A stretch of 64,000 bases of DNA from Anaeramoeba flamelloides. Taxonomy: Eukaryota; Metamonada; Anaeramoebidae. The position numbers and the translations under genes were made by a program. The first letter of the stretch is position 1. Every line of letters begins with the position of its first letter. Location of the stretch: assembly GCA_027625915.1 (NCBI GenBank), contig JANTQA010000029.1:3224001-3288000 (forward strand), in the 5' to 3' direction. Below are positions 1 through 11,373 of the stretch, one piece after another. The notes below the pieces were generated by a model, which was not told the DNA's origin, ran no database searches, and saw only the letters and a program-made list of their open reading frames with translations.

Positions 1-1664
1 AACATTTTTAAATTCATTTTTTATGAGTAAAATACATCTCATTTTATCCAAATTGAATTGAAAATAAGAAGATCCATAAAATTTTAAAACTTTACCTATC
101 TCAACTAAATGTGTTTCCAAAAATCATTCTACAATGTCTACAGTACTATCCTAAACTTTTCAATGTTCTAATCTCTTTCTTATTGGTAGTTATCAAGAAG
201 TATATACTTGTTTTTTTTTTACAAAGAAAAGGTTTGAATACAGTTCTGGAAATTGTAAGATTTAAGTTTTAACAGTTTTATATGATAATTTTGAAAACTT
301 TTTTGTAACACTTTTTGAAAATGATAACATATGTCCCTACTACCCAAAAAACACAAAAAATGGAAAACTGGACAAATACCTTCCATTAAAATAATTAAAA
401 AAACTAAATGAAAAATAAAAAAATAAAGTTTCCATTTAACTTTTTCTGGAAAACATTCTTGCCAAAATGATTGAATTCAAACTTGAAATTTTGTATATTT
501 TTAGATACAATATCTTATTTTAACTCATTTACTAAAACAAATTCTAAATTATGGGAATTTTATTTTCACAAAAGGGACTAATTTGGTCTTCATTTCGTTT
601 TTTTATTTTTAAATGGTTAAAATTAAAAAAAAATTATTTAAAAAAGATAAACTCTCTGGAAAAATATTCTAATCTAATATATTAACTTATTCTTTGATTT
701 CAAAATTTTCTCAACCCCAATTTTTCAAAAAAAAAATCAAAAAGTTCAAGGTAATTTCAAACAATATTTTTGATATTCAAAAGTTGAGAGTGTTTTTATT
801 CTAAAAAATTTTATCCCAGTGGTTAATTGAATTAAGTTATAAGCTAGATTTCGAAAAATATTAATCAGAAAAAAATAGTGCTTTTTTATATTAAGGGCAT
901 ATTACTTTTTGGCAATAAAACCCTTTTAAAAATAAAACGTGAACAAAAAAGGTTTTTTGAATAAAGTTTAAGAAAATAGTTAGATTTGAGGTTATCGACA
1001 GTTTAATAAGATATTTTTTTAAACGGTTTTTTTTTTTTTAATGGGCTCATATCAATTTAACATTCGATTAGAATTTCAAATGAGAGCTAAAATTTCACTC
1101 TTCCCTTTTTTAAAAGTACTTTGTTTTAAATTAGAATTGTTCAAATAACACAAATTAAAATCAAATTATTTTTTTTACCTTTTCAAAAGAGGTTCATTCA
1201 ATTAAAAAGAGATGAAATAATGAGAATTATTTCACGTTTTGTAGTGAGGTGTGATTAAATCAAGAGAATGCAATTTTAATGTTAATTTTTTTTTTTTTTT
1301 TCAGTTAAAAGACACAAAACCAGCAAAACATCTTTTTAAAATATTGCGTATAGATCCTGTAGGTTTGTCAAGAACTTGACTTTTCGTTCTAAATTTTTAT
1401 TTTTAAATTAAAAAAGTTCAAGATCCAAAAGAATTTAATTGTCTGCTAAATTAGGATTGAAAATTCATTTTTTGGATTGTCACAATAAAAAGTATCCATG
1501 ACTTTTACAAAGGTTTGATCCTTGAAAAAGCTTTTGGATAACTTCCAAGCGTTTCAAACTGTAAAAAATCAAAATTAGGTTTATATATAAATTGATTAAA
1601 ATCAAAAAATGCTCACAATTCAAAAATATAAATTTTAATGATACAACCGAGTGACAAATACAAA
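1..1664. other. gene-free AT-rich stretch at the left edge
   Basis: I see no supportable gene here. It consists of A/T homopolymer tracts and low-complexity sequence. It lies downstream (in transcription direction) of the ZPR1 exon at 1999-2460, so if that gene is whole, this stretch would be part of a long intron. The missing ZPR1 exons are not in it. Confidence 0.5.
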
Positions 1665-1830
1665 TTAACTTTCATTATACATCTTGAGTGCATTGTCTTG
1701 GATCTCTTTTCTTTTTTTTTTTACTAATTTGGTTTTTAAAGGTTGGAAACATTTCTCATTTTTGTTTGGCAATTGGTCCTTAGTTTCGAAAAGAGAATCT
1801 TCACAAAAAGCATGAAAAGAAATTTAATAT
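1665..1830 (-). other. candidate small exon or coding relic, Lys-rich
   Basis: On the minus strand about 52 codons are open without a start codon and end at a TAA at 1665-1667. The peptide is mixed and charged (for example KDQLPNKNEKC, ending NALKMYNES) and looks less biased than random AT-rich translation. It lies 170 bp downstream of the ZPR1 exon, but a splice from that exon (phase 0 donor at 1998) into the obvious AG would give another frame. It does not resemble the missing half of ZPR1. It may be chance, a relic or a terminal exon of an unrecognised gene. Confidence 0.2.
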
Positions 1831-1998
1831 TAAAAAAAGATGAAAAGTGATTCGATTTTAGTTTCAAACAAACCAACCAACCAACTGAGGAACCGAAAAT
1901 GGAAAGAAAATTGTGATTTTGTTAAATATTTTGTAAAGTAAAAAACTATTAAAATTAGTAAAGTCAAGGAGAAGAATTGGATTAATAAAAAGAATTAC

Positions 1999-2460
1999 TT
2001 TTTTGTCTGAAACTTCTAAAGTGATCTTACAACCTTTTTCAGCAAAAGTGCCAGCAAATTGAATCTCATTATTTTTAAAATCGCAATGAGGGCAATCAAA
2101 CGATGCGATAATAATTTCTCTGAAATGAGGAATTTTGGTCAATAGTAAACGTGTTTCTCCATTCTTTTCACAGTTTACACACAAACTTTCAATTTTTAGA
2201 GTAACGTCATCGTTTGACAAGTCTAATAAAATTGGTTGTCCTTCTTTTGATTTTTTTGTTTTGTTATTGTACAAGACCTTCTTTTTTTTGTTCTTATTTT
2301 TTTTTTCTTTTTCTTCTTCTATTTTTTTTTCTTTTTCTTTTTCTTCTTTTTTCTCGTCAATAAGTGCTTTTTGATTTTGATCTTCTTTTTTTTGAGTTAA
2401 CTCTTCTTGAGTTAACTCTTCTTGAGTTAACTCTTCTTGAGTTTCTAATTTGTTTGTCAT
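1999..2460 (-). CDS. ZPR1: ZPR1 zinc-finger protein, first exon only (partial)
   Basis: This 154-codon exon starts with ATG at 2460 and reaches a GTAATT donor at 1998. Its second half matches the first zinc-finger domain of ZPR1: [16 protein letters not shown], then [17 protein letters not shown], giving the CxxC...CxxC ligands, followed by [17 protein letters not shown]1 binds eEF1A and helps its folding; it shuttles between cytoplasm and nucleus. The N-terminus is a TQEEL repeat encoded by a 15-bp tandem repeat (four units, 2400-2445) and then a Lys/Glu-rich tract, neither of which is typical of the family. Normal ZPR1 has a further ~300 residues (alpha/beta domain, second zinc finger, second alpha/beta domain). 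None is found in the 1,998 bp before the window edge. Either the next intron exceeds 2 kb and the rest lies outside, or this is a 3'-truncated copy. Confidence 0.85.
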
Positions 2461-3756
2461 CTTAGAAATATAATTAATTGTTTGTTTTCTTCGGGAGTAA
2501 TATTAAATTATATTTTTAAAAAAATGATATTTCTTTTGGATAATAGAACTATTTATATCAGGTAAATAATTTCTAGTTATCTTGAATTCAAGAAACCACC
2601 CAAAGTTTGAAGAAAGATCTTTCAAATTGTTGATTAAAAAAGGAAAAAAAATTACCTGTTTTCGAATTCGATTTGAGTTTAAAACAACAACAGTTTTACT
2701 TTTTGGAAATTTTTCTTATTATTTAACTAGATTTAATTTTAAAAATGTTTCAAACATGTTTAAGATGATACCTTGATTTTAAATTCTGGAAATAACAAGA
2801 TTTCATTTTATTATTGTAAAAATAACACGTGGAAAAAAGTATCAACTGAATCCAAAATAAAATAGAGTGTTTTTTTTTTTTATCGAAGGCCGATACATTA
2901 ATAGATCAGAGTAACCTTCAATAAACATTAATTAAATTTGGTATGGCTTTCTTAAAGTTCGATTATTTAAAAAGTAATTCTAAAAATACAGGATCAAATT
3001 TGAAAATCATGACAAAATACAAAAAATTTTTTCAAAATTGAGAATTTTTTACCCCTTATCTACAAATATTTTCTAAAAAATGGGAAGATTAAGGGAGACA
3101 GTACCTTTGAGAAAATTTCTAGTTTCACAGTTTTTATTGAACTGGATGATTCAAATCCTTTCTTTAATAAAACACATTGAGATTTTAATTAATTCAAGAT
3201 TGTCAGATATTTTAGTATCACTAATTTACAAACCAACTAAAAAGTGAATTCAAAAAAATGAAAAAATTGATCAAGAAACAAAATAAATAAAAATAATTAA
3301 TTTCTTGATCTAATCTAGAAACTTTGATACAATTACTTTTTCTTTACTTGGTTTTATTTTTAATTCTTGTTGAAAAAACTTTTGTTTGGAAACTTTTTGA
3401 TTAACAAATTACTTCCTAATATTTATAGAAGAATCCCATAAATGAATTTTAAATCCAATTTTTATTTACTTCATCTAATTCAGATTTTGGTTTCGAGAAA
3501 ATAGGATGTTTTTTAAATTCAGTTTCTAGGAATAAAGATTTTTTTGATTTTATTTGGAATTGATAATTATTTATTTTTGATTAAAATTAAAAACTAAAAA
3601 TAATTTTGAATTATGATTGAAATTTTTACTCAATTTTACTTTTTCTTTATATTTGGGCTGAATTGTTTGTAACTGTTTTTTGATTCGAGAATTCGATCCC
3701 CTTTGCTTTAATATTAGAAATAATATTCTTTGTTTTGATTTGGTTTGATAAAAATA

Positions 3757-4005
3757 TTATAAAATAGAATTTTGAAAGTAAATAAGAAAAAAGGTTTTGG
3801 TATAATAATAATAAATAGCAATGGGGTGCAAAATCCAATGTAATGATCGTTTTTGATTCATCGGTTTGGAAGATAAAATTGAAATTAAATATTGTAAAAT
3901 ATACTTTTGATTAGTGATTTTTTTTTTCATTCTTGATTTCAACAACTTTCTGTGGAAAGGTGCTCTTTCTTATTTTGTCTTCGAAAAGAAAAGGTTTAAT
4001 TGAAA
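3757..4005 (-). repeat. dispersed repeat D, copy 1
   Basis: Read on the minus strand, this stretch aligns with 60180-60425 on the plus strand: both pass through TTGAAATCAAGAATGAAAA and continue with matching blocks for about 200 bp. Both translate from that ATG as MKSRMKKK or LKSRMKKK followed by hydrophobic sequence, but the reading frames then diverge. A shorter relative is at 47480-47590. The family is unknown. Confidence 0.45.
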
Positions 4006-5090
4006 AAACACACCTTCCCAGGTCTATTTTATAGGATTAATTCCAAACATTCCAATAAAAAATTTTTTAAGATTTAAAATATAATCTAATCAAACCTAAA
4101 AATTTAAAGAAAAGAAATATACAAAAATTGAAAAATATCAGATTCGAATTAAACTTTTACATTTGGTTCTTTAAACAGACTAAGATGAGAAATGTATTTT
4201 GGTTTTAAAATAATTATATCCAAAGACACTCAAAAAATATTTTTCAGTAATTTTCCCACTATTGAGGTAATTTAAAGAGTAAAAATGTATCTACTGTCTT
4301 AAAAATATGTTTTTACTTACACATATATAGTCTTTTTAAATATATAAATTATTTTCAAAAAAAAAATTTATTTTCAATTTTAGAAGATAAAATTAATTAA
4401 TTCCCAGATATTTTCAAGAAAATCTAAATTGAATAATTCAATTTCATCTTTATAAATGAAAAAAAAAATATCTTCTTAAAATTATATAATTTAATTTCAA
4501 TTTTAATTATTATAACTATTCTTGATAATGTAATAGTAAAATTTTCAATATATTCAATAAAACAATATTTTGTTTATCAAAAGGATTTTTCTAAAAAAAA
4601 AAAAGTAATAAAAACTTTTCATTGATAGTGAATTCGATATAGACATTTATTGTCTAATGTAAATGAAAATAATCATAAGAATAATAACAGACTTTTCGTT
4701 TATCAAGAATCTATATCGATTTTAAGTTTTTATTTGTTATAATAAATGGAAAAAAAATTGATCTCTCTGAAAGTATTTTTTTTTTTTAGGGATTTATGGT
4801 GTCAACCAGATTTTTTGATAATAGGTATATTCAAAACAAGAAAATATAAAATATAACCAATAACATAAACTGTTTTTCAGTAAAAAAAGTGAAGTTACAA
4901 TAGTTGAATCACATGTGTTTAAAGTGTTTTTATAGATATTAGAAGATGAAATTTATTTTGAAAAGTTCAAGATAGAAATCATTTGATCAAAATTTTTTTA
5001 TTGTTTATCACTGAAAATCTCATAATTCTATATTTAAATCAATCATATTTCGTTTTATTTATTTCATAATTTTTTATATGGCCGTTCCAT

Positions 5091-5211
5091 GTCTACCATA
5101 AAATTTTAAATACAACACAATTAATTTTTCTATTCTTATTTTCAATTTTCAAAAAATTGAAAATAAGAATAGAAAAATTAATTGTGTTGTATTTAAAATT
5201 TTATGGTAGAC
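5091..5211. repeat. perfect hairpin, 59-bp arms and 3-bp loop
   Basis: The left arm (5091-5149) begins GTCTACCATAAAATTT and the right arm (5153-5211) is its exact reverse complement ending in GGTAGAC; the spacer is CAA. I find no mismatch by reading. No coding sequence is present and no clear target-site duplication flanks it. It could be a foldback element, a hairpin RNA source or a fold-back assembly artefact. Confidence 0.9.
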
Positions 5212-6834
5212 TTATAAAAAATGTGAATTAAGAAATAAAGAAAAAATGTAATTCTCTGTTCGATCGATGAATTGTTATTAATACTCAAACAATTAGGATG
5301 TTGTTATATAGTAATATTTGAAAATAGCCCAACTCAAATAGAGTTCTTTGGGTTATTAAATTGTATTATTGGGATTGTCCCCAAGGCATTAAGAGAAAAT
5401 TTTTTTTAACTGGTTTTATAATAGTTCTCAGATTTTTTTATTTGAAAAAATAAAATAAAAAATTCTTCATTACTTAATCTATTTCTAATATAAGAAATAA
5501 ATCATTTTTTTTTTCTAAAATTAAAAATAATTATTGTAATTTTTTTTTTTTGTTATTAAGAAGTTTTTCTCTTGAATTATGTCAAAGTCGAGTTTTTGTA
5601 TTTTTCAAATGTATCTTTTTCACATATATACCCCAAAATTACTTTCTCATAAAAAATAATTTGTTTTGAAAAAATTTGAGATTATATTGGATTTTGAACT
5701 TTTTAAAAAATATTTAAAAAATGGGATAAACTTTTTTTACAACAACTATTCATTTCTGAAAAAGTTTTTAAAATAAAATTAGTATTTTTGAAAGAATATT
5801 TAAGTTTATAATTGAATTTCAAGATAAGATGAAATTCTCATTGTATGTACTATTTTAATTACGAAAAGTTTTTTTTATGGGGTACTTATCGAAGGAGTAT
5901 CCAAAATGATTCCATTTTTCGAATTTTGAGAATTTCAAAAATTAAACCTTTGGGATCATAATATAAAAATTATTCGAAACTAATCGGTTTTTATCAAATA
6001 TTTTTTGCTTGTTAAATTCCTCTGAATTATAATTTTTCATGTACATTAAAAAATTATTTTATTCTAACTGATTTTCTGAAATCAAAAAAACTATTTTTTT
6101 GTGGTCCCAAAACTCTATTAAAAAAAAAAAAGAATCTTTTGATCCCCCCCCAAAGTAAAATATTTTTCTTATAATAAATAAACTTAAAAACATCATGATT
6201 GAAGAAAAGATGTTGAAAACTAAAATTGCAAAGAAGAAAAACCTCAAAAATTGATTTTTTTGAGAAATATTAAATTCTTTTTCAAAATAATAAAAAAAAA
6301 TTATTAATTAGTAAATTTTGAGAATGATGTGATTCCATGATAAAAACAAATATAAACAAGAAATAAGTTGAGATTTATCATGAAAAAAAAAAAAAGAATT
6401 ATTTGAGTTATTTTTCAAAAAGAATCAAAATCTGAAGTCTGCTTTAACTGAAAACAATTTTAATTCTATGATCGCCTTAGGATATTTATTTAAGAAATAA
6501 ATAATTTCAATTCTTTATGGTAAAATAATCAACAACAAAATAAAATAAATAAAAAAAAAAACAATCAAATTAACAAAAATTTATCAATTTTTTTTTATTT
6601 ATATTTTTTTTTTCAGAAAGACAAAAAGTTTCATAAAATTTAAAATAGCACTTTAAAATTAATTTTTGTAAACAATTTCAAGATTTTTTATAATTTTTAT
6701 TTTTAAGTTTCATAATCATAAATCTGAAAAAGGGAAAAAAAGTCATAAAGTAAAATTAGGTTGTTTCTTTTTCATTTTTAATTTATCATTTGATTCTTTT
6801 GTAGAAACAAATTTGAAAGGATGAATAATTATAT

Positions 6835-7783
6835 TTAGAAAAGTCCTGCCTTTTTCATTTCTTTTTCAACAAATTCCCAATTAATTACTTGGAAAAATTT
6901 ATCAATTGAACCCCCTCTGTTGTTTTGGTAATCTAAATAATAAGCATGCTATTGAAAATTTAAAATGAAAAGGATTCAAAAAAAAAAAAAGAGAAAAATT
7001 TCAAATTTACAATCAAAATAAATACCAAAAAAAAAAAAAAAAATAAAATTCAAATTTTGAAAACTTACTTCCCAGACATCAATAACAAGTAAAGGTTTTT
7101 TGTTAAGTGGGATTGGGTTCATTGCATTTGAAGCTTGCATGATTTCTAAAGTGTTTCCATCAGCAACTAACCAACACCAACCAGATCCAAAGACTGTGGC
7201 TGCCTTTTGTTTGAATTGTTTCAAAAAGTCTTCAAATGAGCCAAAGCTATTTGAAAGTATTTCTTTAACTTTTTCAGATGGTTCTTTTCCGTTTGGAATC
7301 ATACAGTTCCAATAGAATGAATGGTTGAAATGTTGTGAACCTATTTTGTGAAATTATAATTGATTTAAAAGTCAAACAAGAATAAGAAAAGAGAAAAATA
7401 AAAATATTCAAAATAAAAATTTTGACAGGCAAAAAAAAAATAAAAAGAAAAAAAAAAACTTACTATTATTAAAAACTCCTTTAAATTCTTCGTTTTCGAA
7501 AGCTCCTTTGATTATTTCTTCAAGAGACGAGTTTTCAAATTTTGTTCCTATTAGTATTTTATTCAAGATCACAAACCAAATATGAATTTTGAAAAAATTA
7601 GATCAATAAAAAGAGAAAAAAAAAAGTTTTTGAAAATTAATAGTTACCTTTTATTCCATTGTTTAATTTGGTAACATAGCCATTGTGATGTTTTCCAAAG
7701 TGGAATGACATTGTTTTGCCACTAATAGCAGGTTCAATACCTTCTTCAATGTTATAAGGGAGTTTAGGAAGTGTGAAAGCCAT
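6835..7783 (-). CDS. SOD: iron superoxide dismutase, four exons, intact
   Basis: Joining minus-strand exons 7783-7648, 7547-7464, 7340-7069 and 6948-6835 gives 201 residues, the usual length of Fe/Mn-SOD. The introns (100, 123 and 120 bp) are all GT-AG and keep the frame. The enzyme converts superoxide to oxygen and hydrogen peroxide. Metal ligands are all visible: His28 (FHFGKHH), His80 (NHSFYW), Asp161 and His165 across DVWE-HAYY. Gln76 in the NNSSQ motif, FGSGWCWLV and SNA point to the iron type found in bacteria and many anaerobic protists. The chosen ATG aligns with the usual [10 protein letters not shown] start, so this form has no targeting peptide and should be cytosolic, unless an upstream exon is used. 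A run-on open frame up to 8026 is intronic or 5' untranslated. Confidence 0.95.
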
Positions 7784-8212
7784 TTTAATTGCTTTGGAAT
7801 TAGGTTTAAGAATGATAAAAAGAGAAAGAAAAACAATGTGGAAATTAAGTCGAATTCCAAAAGAGATTAAGGCTTTTAAAATCAAAAGAAAAAAAAAAAA
7901 GAAAAAAGAAAAATTGAACTTGATAGTTACTTGGTAAGTTTTAAGAAAAGCTAATTTTAAAAAAAATGAAAATAATAATCGACAAAAATCTTTAAAAATG
8001 AGGTTAATAATTTTCTGTGTAAACAATTCTATGTCTTTAGAGAAAAAAAATTCGAACTGTTATTTCATCTTTTGATTCTAGATTTTTCTTCTTTTTTTTG
8101 TTTTATTTTTACAAAAAGAAAAATCTAGAGGATCAAATTGAGGATTAAACTCAGTTTCGTTTCAAGTTATTCTATTCATTTTGGTGGATCTTTTAACGAA
8201 AATGATAATTAC

Positions 8213-8257
8213 CTTTAATTTGCGCAAATTGTGAATATTATTTGACACTTTAACCAT
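8213..8257 (-). other. candidate upstream coding exon
   Basis: ATG at 8257 opens a 15-codon basic peptide (MVKVSNNIHNLRKLK) that stops exactly at a GTAATT donor like those used by neighbouring genes. It lies 430 bp upstream of the SOD start on the same strand. I could not find a continuation that keeps a reading frame with SOD, so it may be a small unrelated exon, a 5' untranslated exon of SOD or chance. Confidence 0.2.
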
Positions 8258-8797
8258 TCTGAAAGATTTTCTTGTTTTTTACTTTTTGGTTTCAAACTTT
8301 CAGAGATATAGAGTGTCGTTTATTTATTTTTGATTAATTGGGAGAAATTTGAGCTATTTTCAAAATAATTAATGTTTAGATTTTTTTTTGTTGATGTTTA
8401 ATTTTGACAAGATTTCAAAGTGTTTGGATTGTTCAAGTAGGTAATTTGTTTCCCTGAATTTAAAAGTATTGTTTCAATTTTTATGACTGTTGTTTTAAAT
8501 TTAAAAAGGGAGATTTCAGCTTGTAAGTTATCTTTAGGAAAAAAAGATAAAAAGGGAAAAAAAGTTCAACAGAATTTTTAATTGGTAAATATTCTTGAAA
8601 AAGAAAAGTAAAATCATTTAATAAATGTTAAATAAATAATTAGAGATAAAATAGAGGACTCTACACAATAATAGTTTTTCTAATATCATCTTTTTGGTCT
8701 CAGTATTTGTTAGAATGATCATTAAGCAAAAATGAGTTGAAAAAATCGACTTTTTTTTGAGATTCTTTAAAATTACTGATTGGATTTTAATAGTTAA

Positions 8798-8965
8798 GGT
8801 TTGCAATCCCTGAAATTTGAAAAAGGATTACCTTGGGTAGGGTGTAGTGGCTTGTTAGCTTGGTTCTTAGCTGATCGATCTTGTGCTTGGTATGAGTTTT
8901 AATAGTGGTTCAAAATGGCATTTTTTGACAATTTATTTTTTTTTATTCCGAAATCAGAAATGAAG
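8798..8965 (+). repeat. inverted-repeat pair, left arm
   Basis: About 168 bp, less AT-rich than its surroundings, matched in reverse complement at 9183-9348 with roughly 90% identity by eye. Conserved blocks include TAGGGTGTAGTGGCTTG and TTCTTAGCTGATCGATCTTG, and AATAGTGGTTCAAAATGGC. A much more diverged relative is at 35650-35830. No long reading frame is shared. Either a foldback element or a pair of structured RNA genes would fit. Confidence 0.75.
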
Positions 8966-9182
8966 AGTTTAAGATTAATTGGCTGGAACTAAAGTTTTAA
9001 AAAAAGGTGATTTGTGGGTTTTTGATTGAAATTTTTAATTAAGTTTGGTTTTCTTTGGTGCTTTTATAACAAATTGTTTTTTAATTCAGTTAATTGACAA
9101 AAAATAAATGAAAATTTTCTTCGACAACACAAAAATCAAAATTTATTCTTGAACACCTATCAATTTATTAATCTTACCTCCT

Positions 9183-9348
9183 CAATTTGGATTTTGGAAT
9201 AAAAAAAAATAAATTGTCAAAAATTGCCATTTTGAACCACTATTAAAACTCATACCAAATCCAAGATCGATCAGCTAAGAACCAAATTAACAAGCCACTA
9301 CACCCTATCCAAGGTAATCTCTTTTTAGAATCCAGCGATTGTAAACCC
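9183..9348 (-). repeat. inverted-repeat pair, right arm
   Basis: This is the reverse-complement partner of 8798-8965, separated from it by 217 bp of ordinary AT-rich DNA. Differences between the arms are mostly single substitutions, so the pair is old enough to have drifted. It keeps the GATCGATCAGCTAAGAACC block. Confidence 0.75.
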
Positions 9349-11373
9349 TAAAGTGAATTAAAACGTTCTTATTGATTTGATTTAAAATAATATAGTTAAT
9401 TATAGTTTTTTTTTTTTTTTTTTGGGTCGGTTAAGACTTTTTTTCTTTTAATTGATTTAACTTTTTGTGTTCAGGTTCTATTTCGGTTCGGAATTAAAAA
9501 TTTTGTTCAACTTTTTTATATTACAAATTGAAGATTATTTCTAATTAAAGTGAATTTTTTTTAATCTTTCTTCGTATAAGTGAAATTTGAACAAAACTAG
9601 GTCACTAATATTTTTCCCTGTCTAAATAATAAGATAGAATATTTGACTTTTTTAAGTATTTCACCTTTTTACTATTGTCAAAATAAAGCTGTGTAGAAAA
9701 GGTTAATTTGTGCTTCAAAATAAAAATTGTGTTTTTTTTTGTTTAAGAACTATTATTTCAAATAATCAAAGAAACGAACAATATATCCTCGATTAAATAT
9801 GTTATTGGTTTAATAAAGTTCTATTATTTAAAAAGTAATTTTAAAAATAAAGGATCAAATTGCAAAATTTATCTCAAAAAATAGAATAAATTTTGAAAAA
9901 TTTTTATCTTTTAAAACAAACAAAAAATTCAAAAAAGTTGAGAAAATTATTAAAAATTTTCAACTATTTGAATTCATAATTTATTTTTTATCAAAAATAT
10001 CTTAATTTTCCTTTCAAAATTGATTTGAACTTAGGTAAACTATTAGGTAGTAAATTCGATGTTGCCTTAGAATAATTAGAACAAAATTGCTCAGATTATA
10101 TTTTGATTAATGGATAATCATCACTAGGTATACATTATTTTGATCACTTTATCTAATCAAAATATTAAATTTCACTATAGTTTTGAAATCATAAATTATT
10201 TAATTTTTTTAATGTTTAAAAGCTTAGACAAAATTTGAAAAGAATAATTAAATTCAAACTAATTCACTATATTTTATTTTATACTAATTGGATATATATA
10301 TATATATATATATAGTTATGCAAATTGGAGGGTTATCTGAATAAGAATCTTCTTTAAAGGTTTTAAAAACCAACAAAATAGTTTCAGATAATCTCTGAGA
10401 AGATTGATAAAGTTATTTTCCCCTTTTATCTTTGAATTAAATGAAATATTCGATTCAATTTTAAAATGAAAATCAATTAATTGTTAATAGTAGCTAAATA
10501 AATCATTTTGAAAATGATTTCTTTTTGAATTTGTAAATTTTTATTATAGGAAATAGAAAATTATATATTTTTTAGGATGTAAATAAAAAATAAAAAATAA
10601 ATAAAAGAGATAATTCAAATTCACTAAATATAAGTTAAAAAATAATAGACACAAGAAATCATAGTATTATAAAAACTTTTTTTTTCATTTAAGTGGGTTT
10701 TGGAGATTAATTTTTTAAAATAATTAATTGATTTTTTTAGTCGTTTTTTTTCTTTGTTTTTATTTTTTTGAACAAGTTTGATTGATCAAGTTAATTAATG
10801 AAAAGATCCTATTGTATAAAAATTATCATTTTAAAGATGGTTATGCTTTTTTAATCTTATATCGCCGAAATGAAATTAATTTTTTCAAACTTGATCACTG
10901 AGATGTCTCAAATTTTTCGCAACTGTAATTACAATTTTGAAATTTATTTTCTATTTTCAACAAATCGAAAAAATTATTTTTTGATACCTCAAAATTCCAA
11001 ATAGCAGGATAATTAAATTCCTTCACGTCAATTAATACAAAATTAAGAACCCAAAAAAGTAATTCAATTTTACAATTGTATCTTGTGATCTTGTGGCTGT
11101 AATTCTATACAAGAAAAGTACTAAAGTAAAACGGATTTTTTGGTAACATTCAGAAAATAGAAAAAAATAAGGTTTGGTTCAATTTACTTGGGAAAGTAAA
11201 AAGTAAAAAGAAAAAAATGATTAATTATCCAAAAAAAAGAATTTATTAGAAAAATAACAGAAAAATTAAGAATTAAAAAAAAAAGAGAATCAACAAAAAA
11301 AAATCAGAGAATAAACAAAAGAAAAAAAAAGATTGTTTTGATATTGTTTGTGTTTAAAACCATTTGATTAAAC
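9349..11373. other. gene-free stretch with a dispersed repeat and a TA microsatellite
   Basis: Positions 9815-10110 belong to the dispersed repeat also seen at 2935 and 21043. A (TA)n tract lies at about 10293-10314. The remainder is AT-rich without supportable coding sequence. Positions 11100-11373 are the probable 3' flank of the CHMP6 gene. Confidence 0.45.
9815..10110 (+). repeat. dispersed repeat E, copy with coding-like relic
   Basis: The sequence shares TATTTAAAAAGTAATT and AGGATCAAATT blocks with 2935-3010 and related blocks with 21043-21300. From about 10022 a frame reading LNLGKLLGSKFDVALE then an in-frame stop then LEQNCSDYILIN parallels the frame at 21262 (LNLEILLSRQLDEVLEQ). Shared protein-like similarity in two decayed copies suggests a former coding element or gene family. 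Confidence 0.35.

Larger units (their letters stand above)
2461..6834. other. 4.4-kb gene-free stretch between ZPR1 and SOD
   Basis: No protein gene is supportable. It holds one member of a dispersed repeat (2935-3010, related to 9815 and 21043), one copy of a 250-bp repeat on the minus strand (3757-4005, related to 60180), and the perfect hairpin at 5091-5211. A short open frame at 6059-6247 is hydrophobic low-complexity sequence and is not taken as a gene. Confidence 0.5.

Noticed and set aside
7637-8026. 129-codon frame extending SOD upstream
   Set aside because: The upstream part is Phe/Leu low-complexity and contains in-frame splice-like sites; the conserved SOD start at 7783 fits the family.
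10293-10314. TA tracts (also 13522, 40058, 41494, 59568) as meaningful elements
   Set aside because: Simple microsatellites are expected in DNA of this composition; only the one joined to the TIR element at 51512 is reported.
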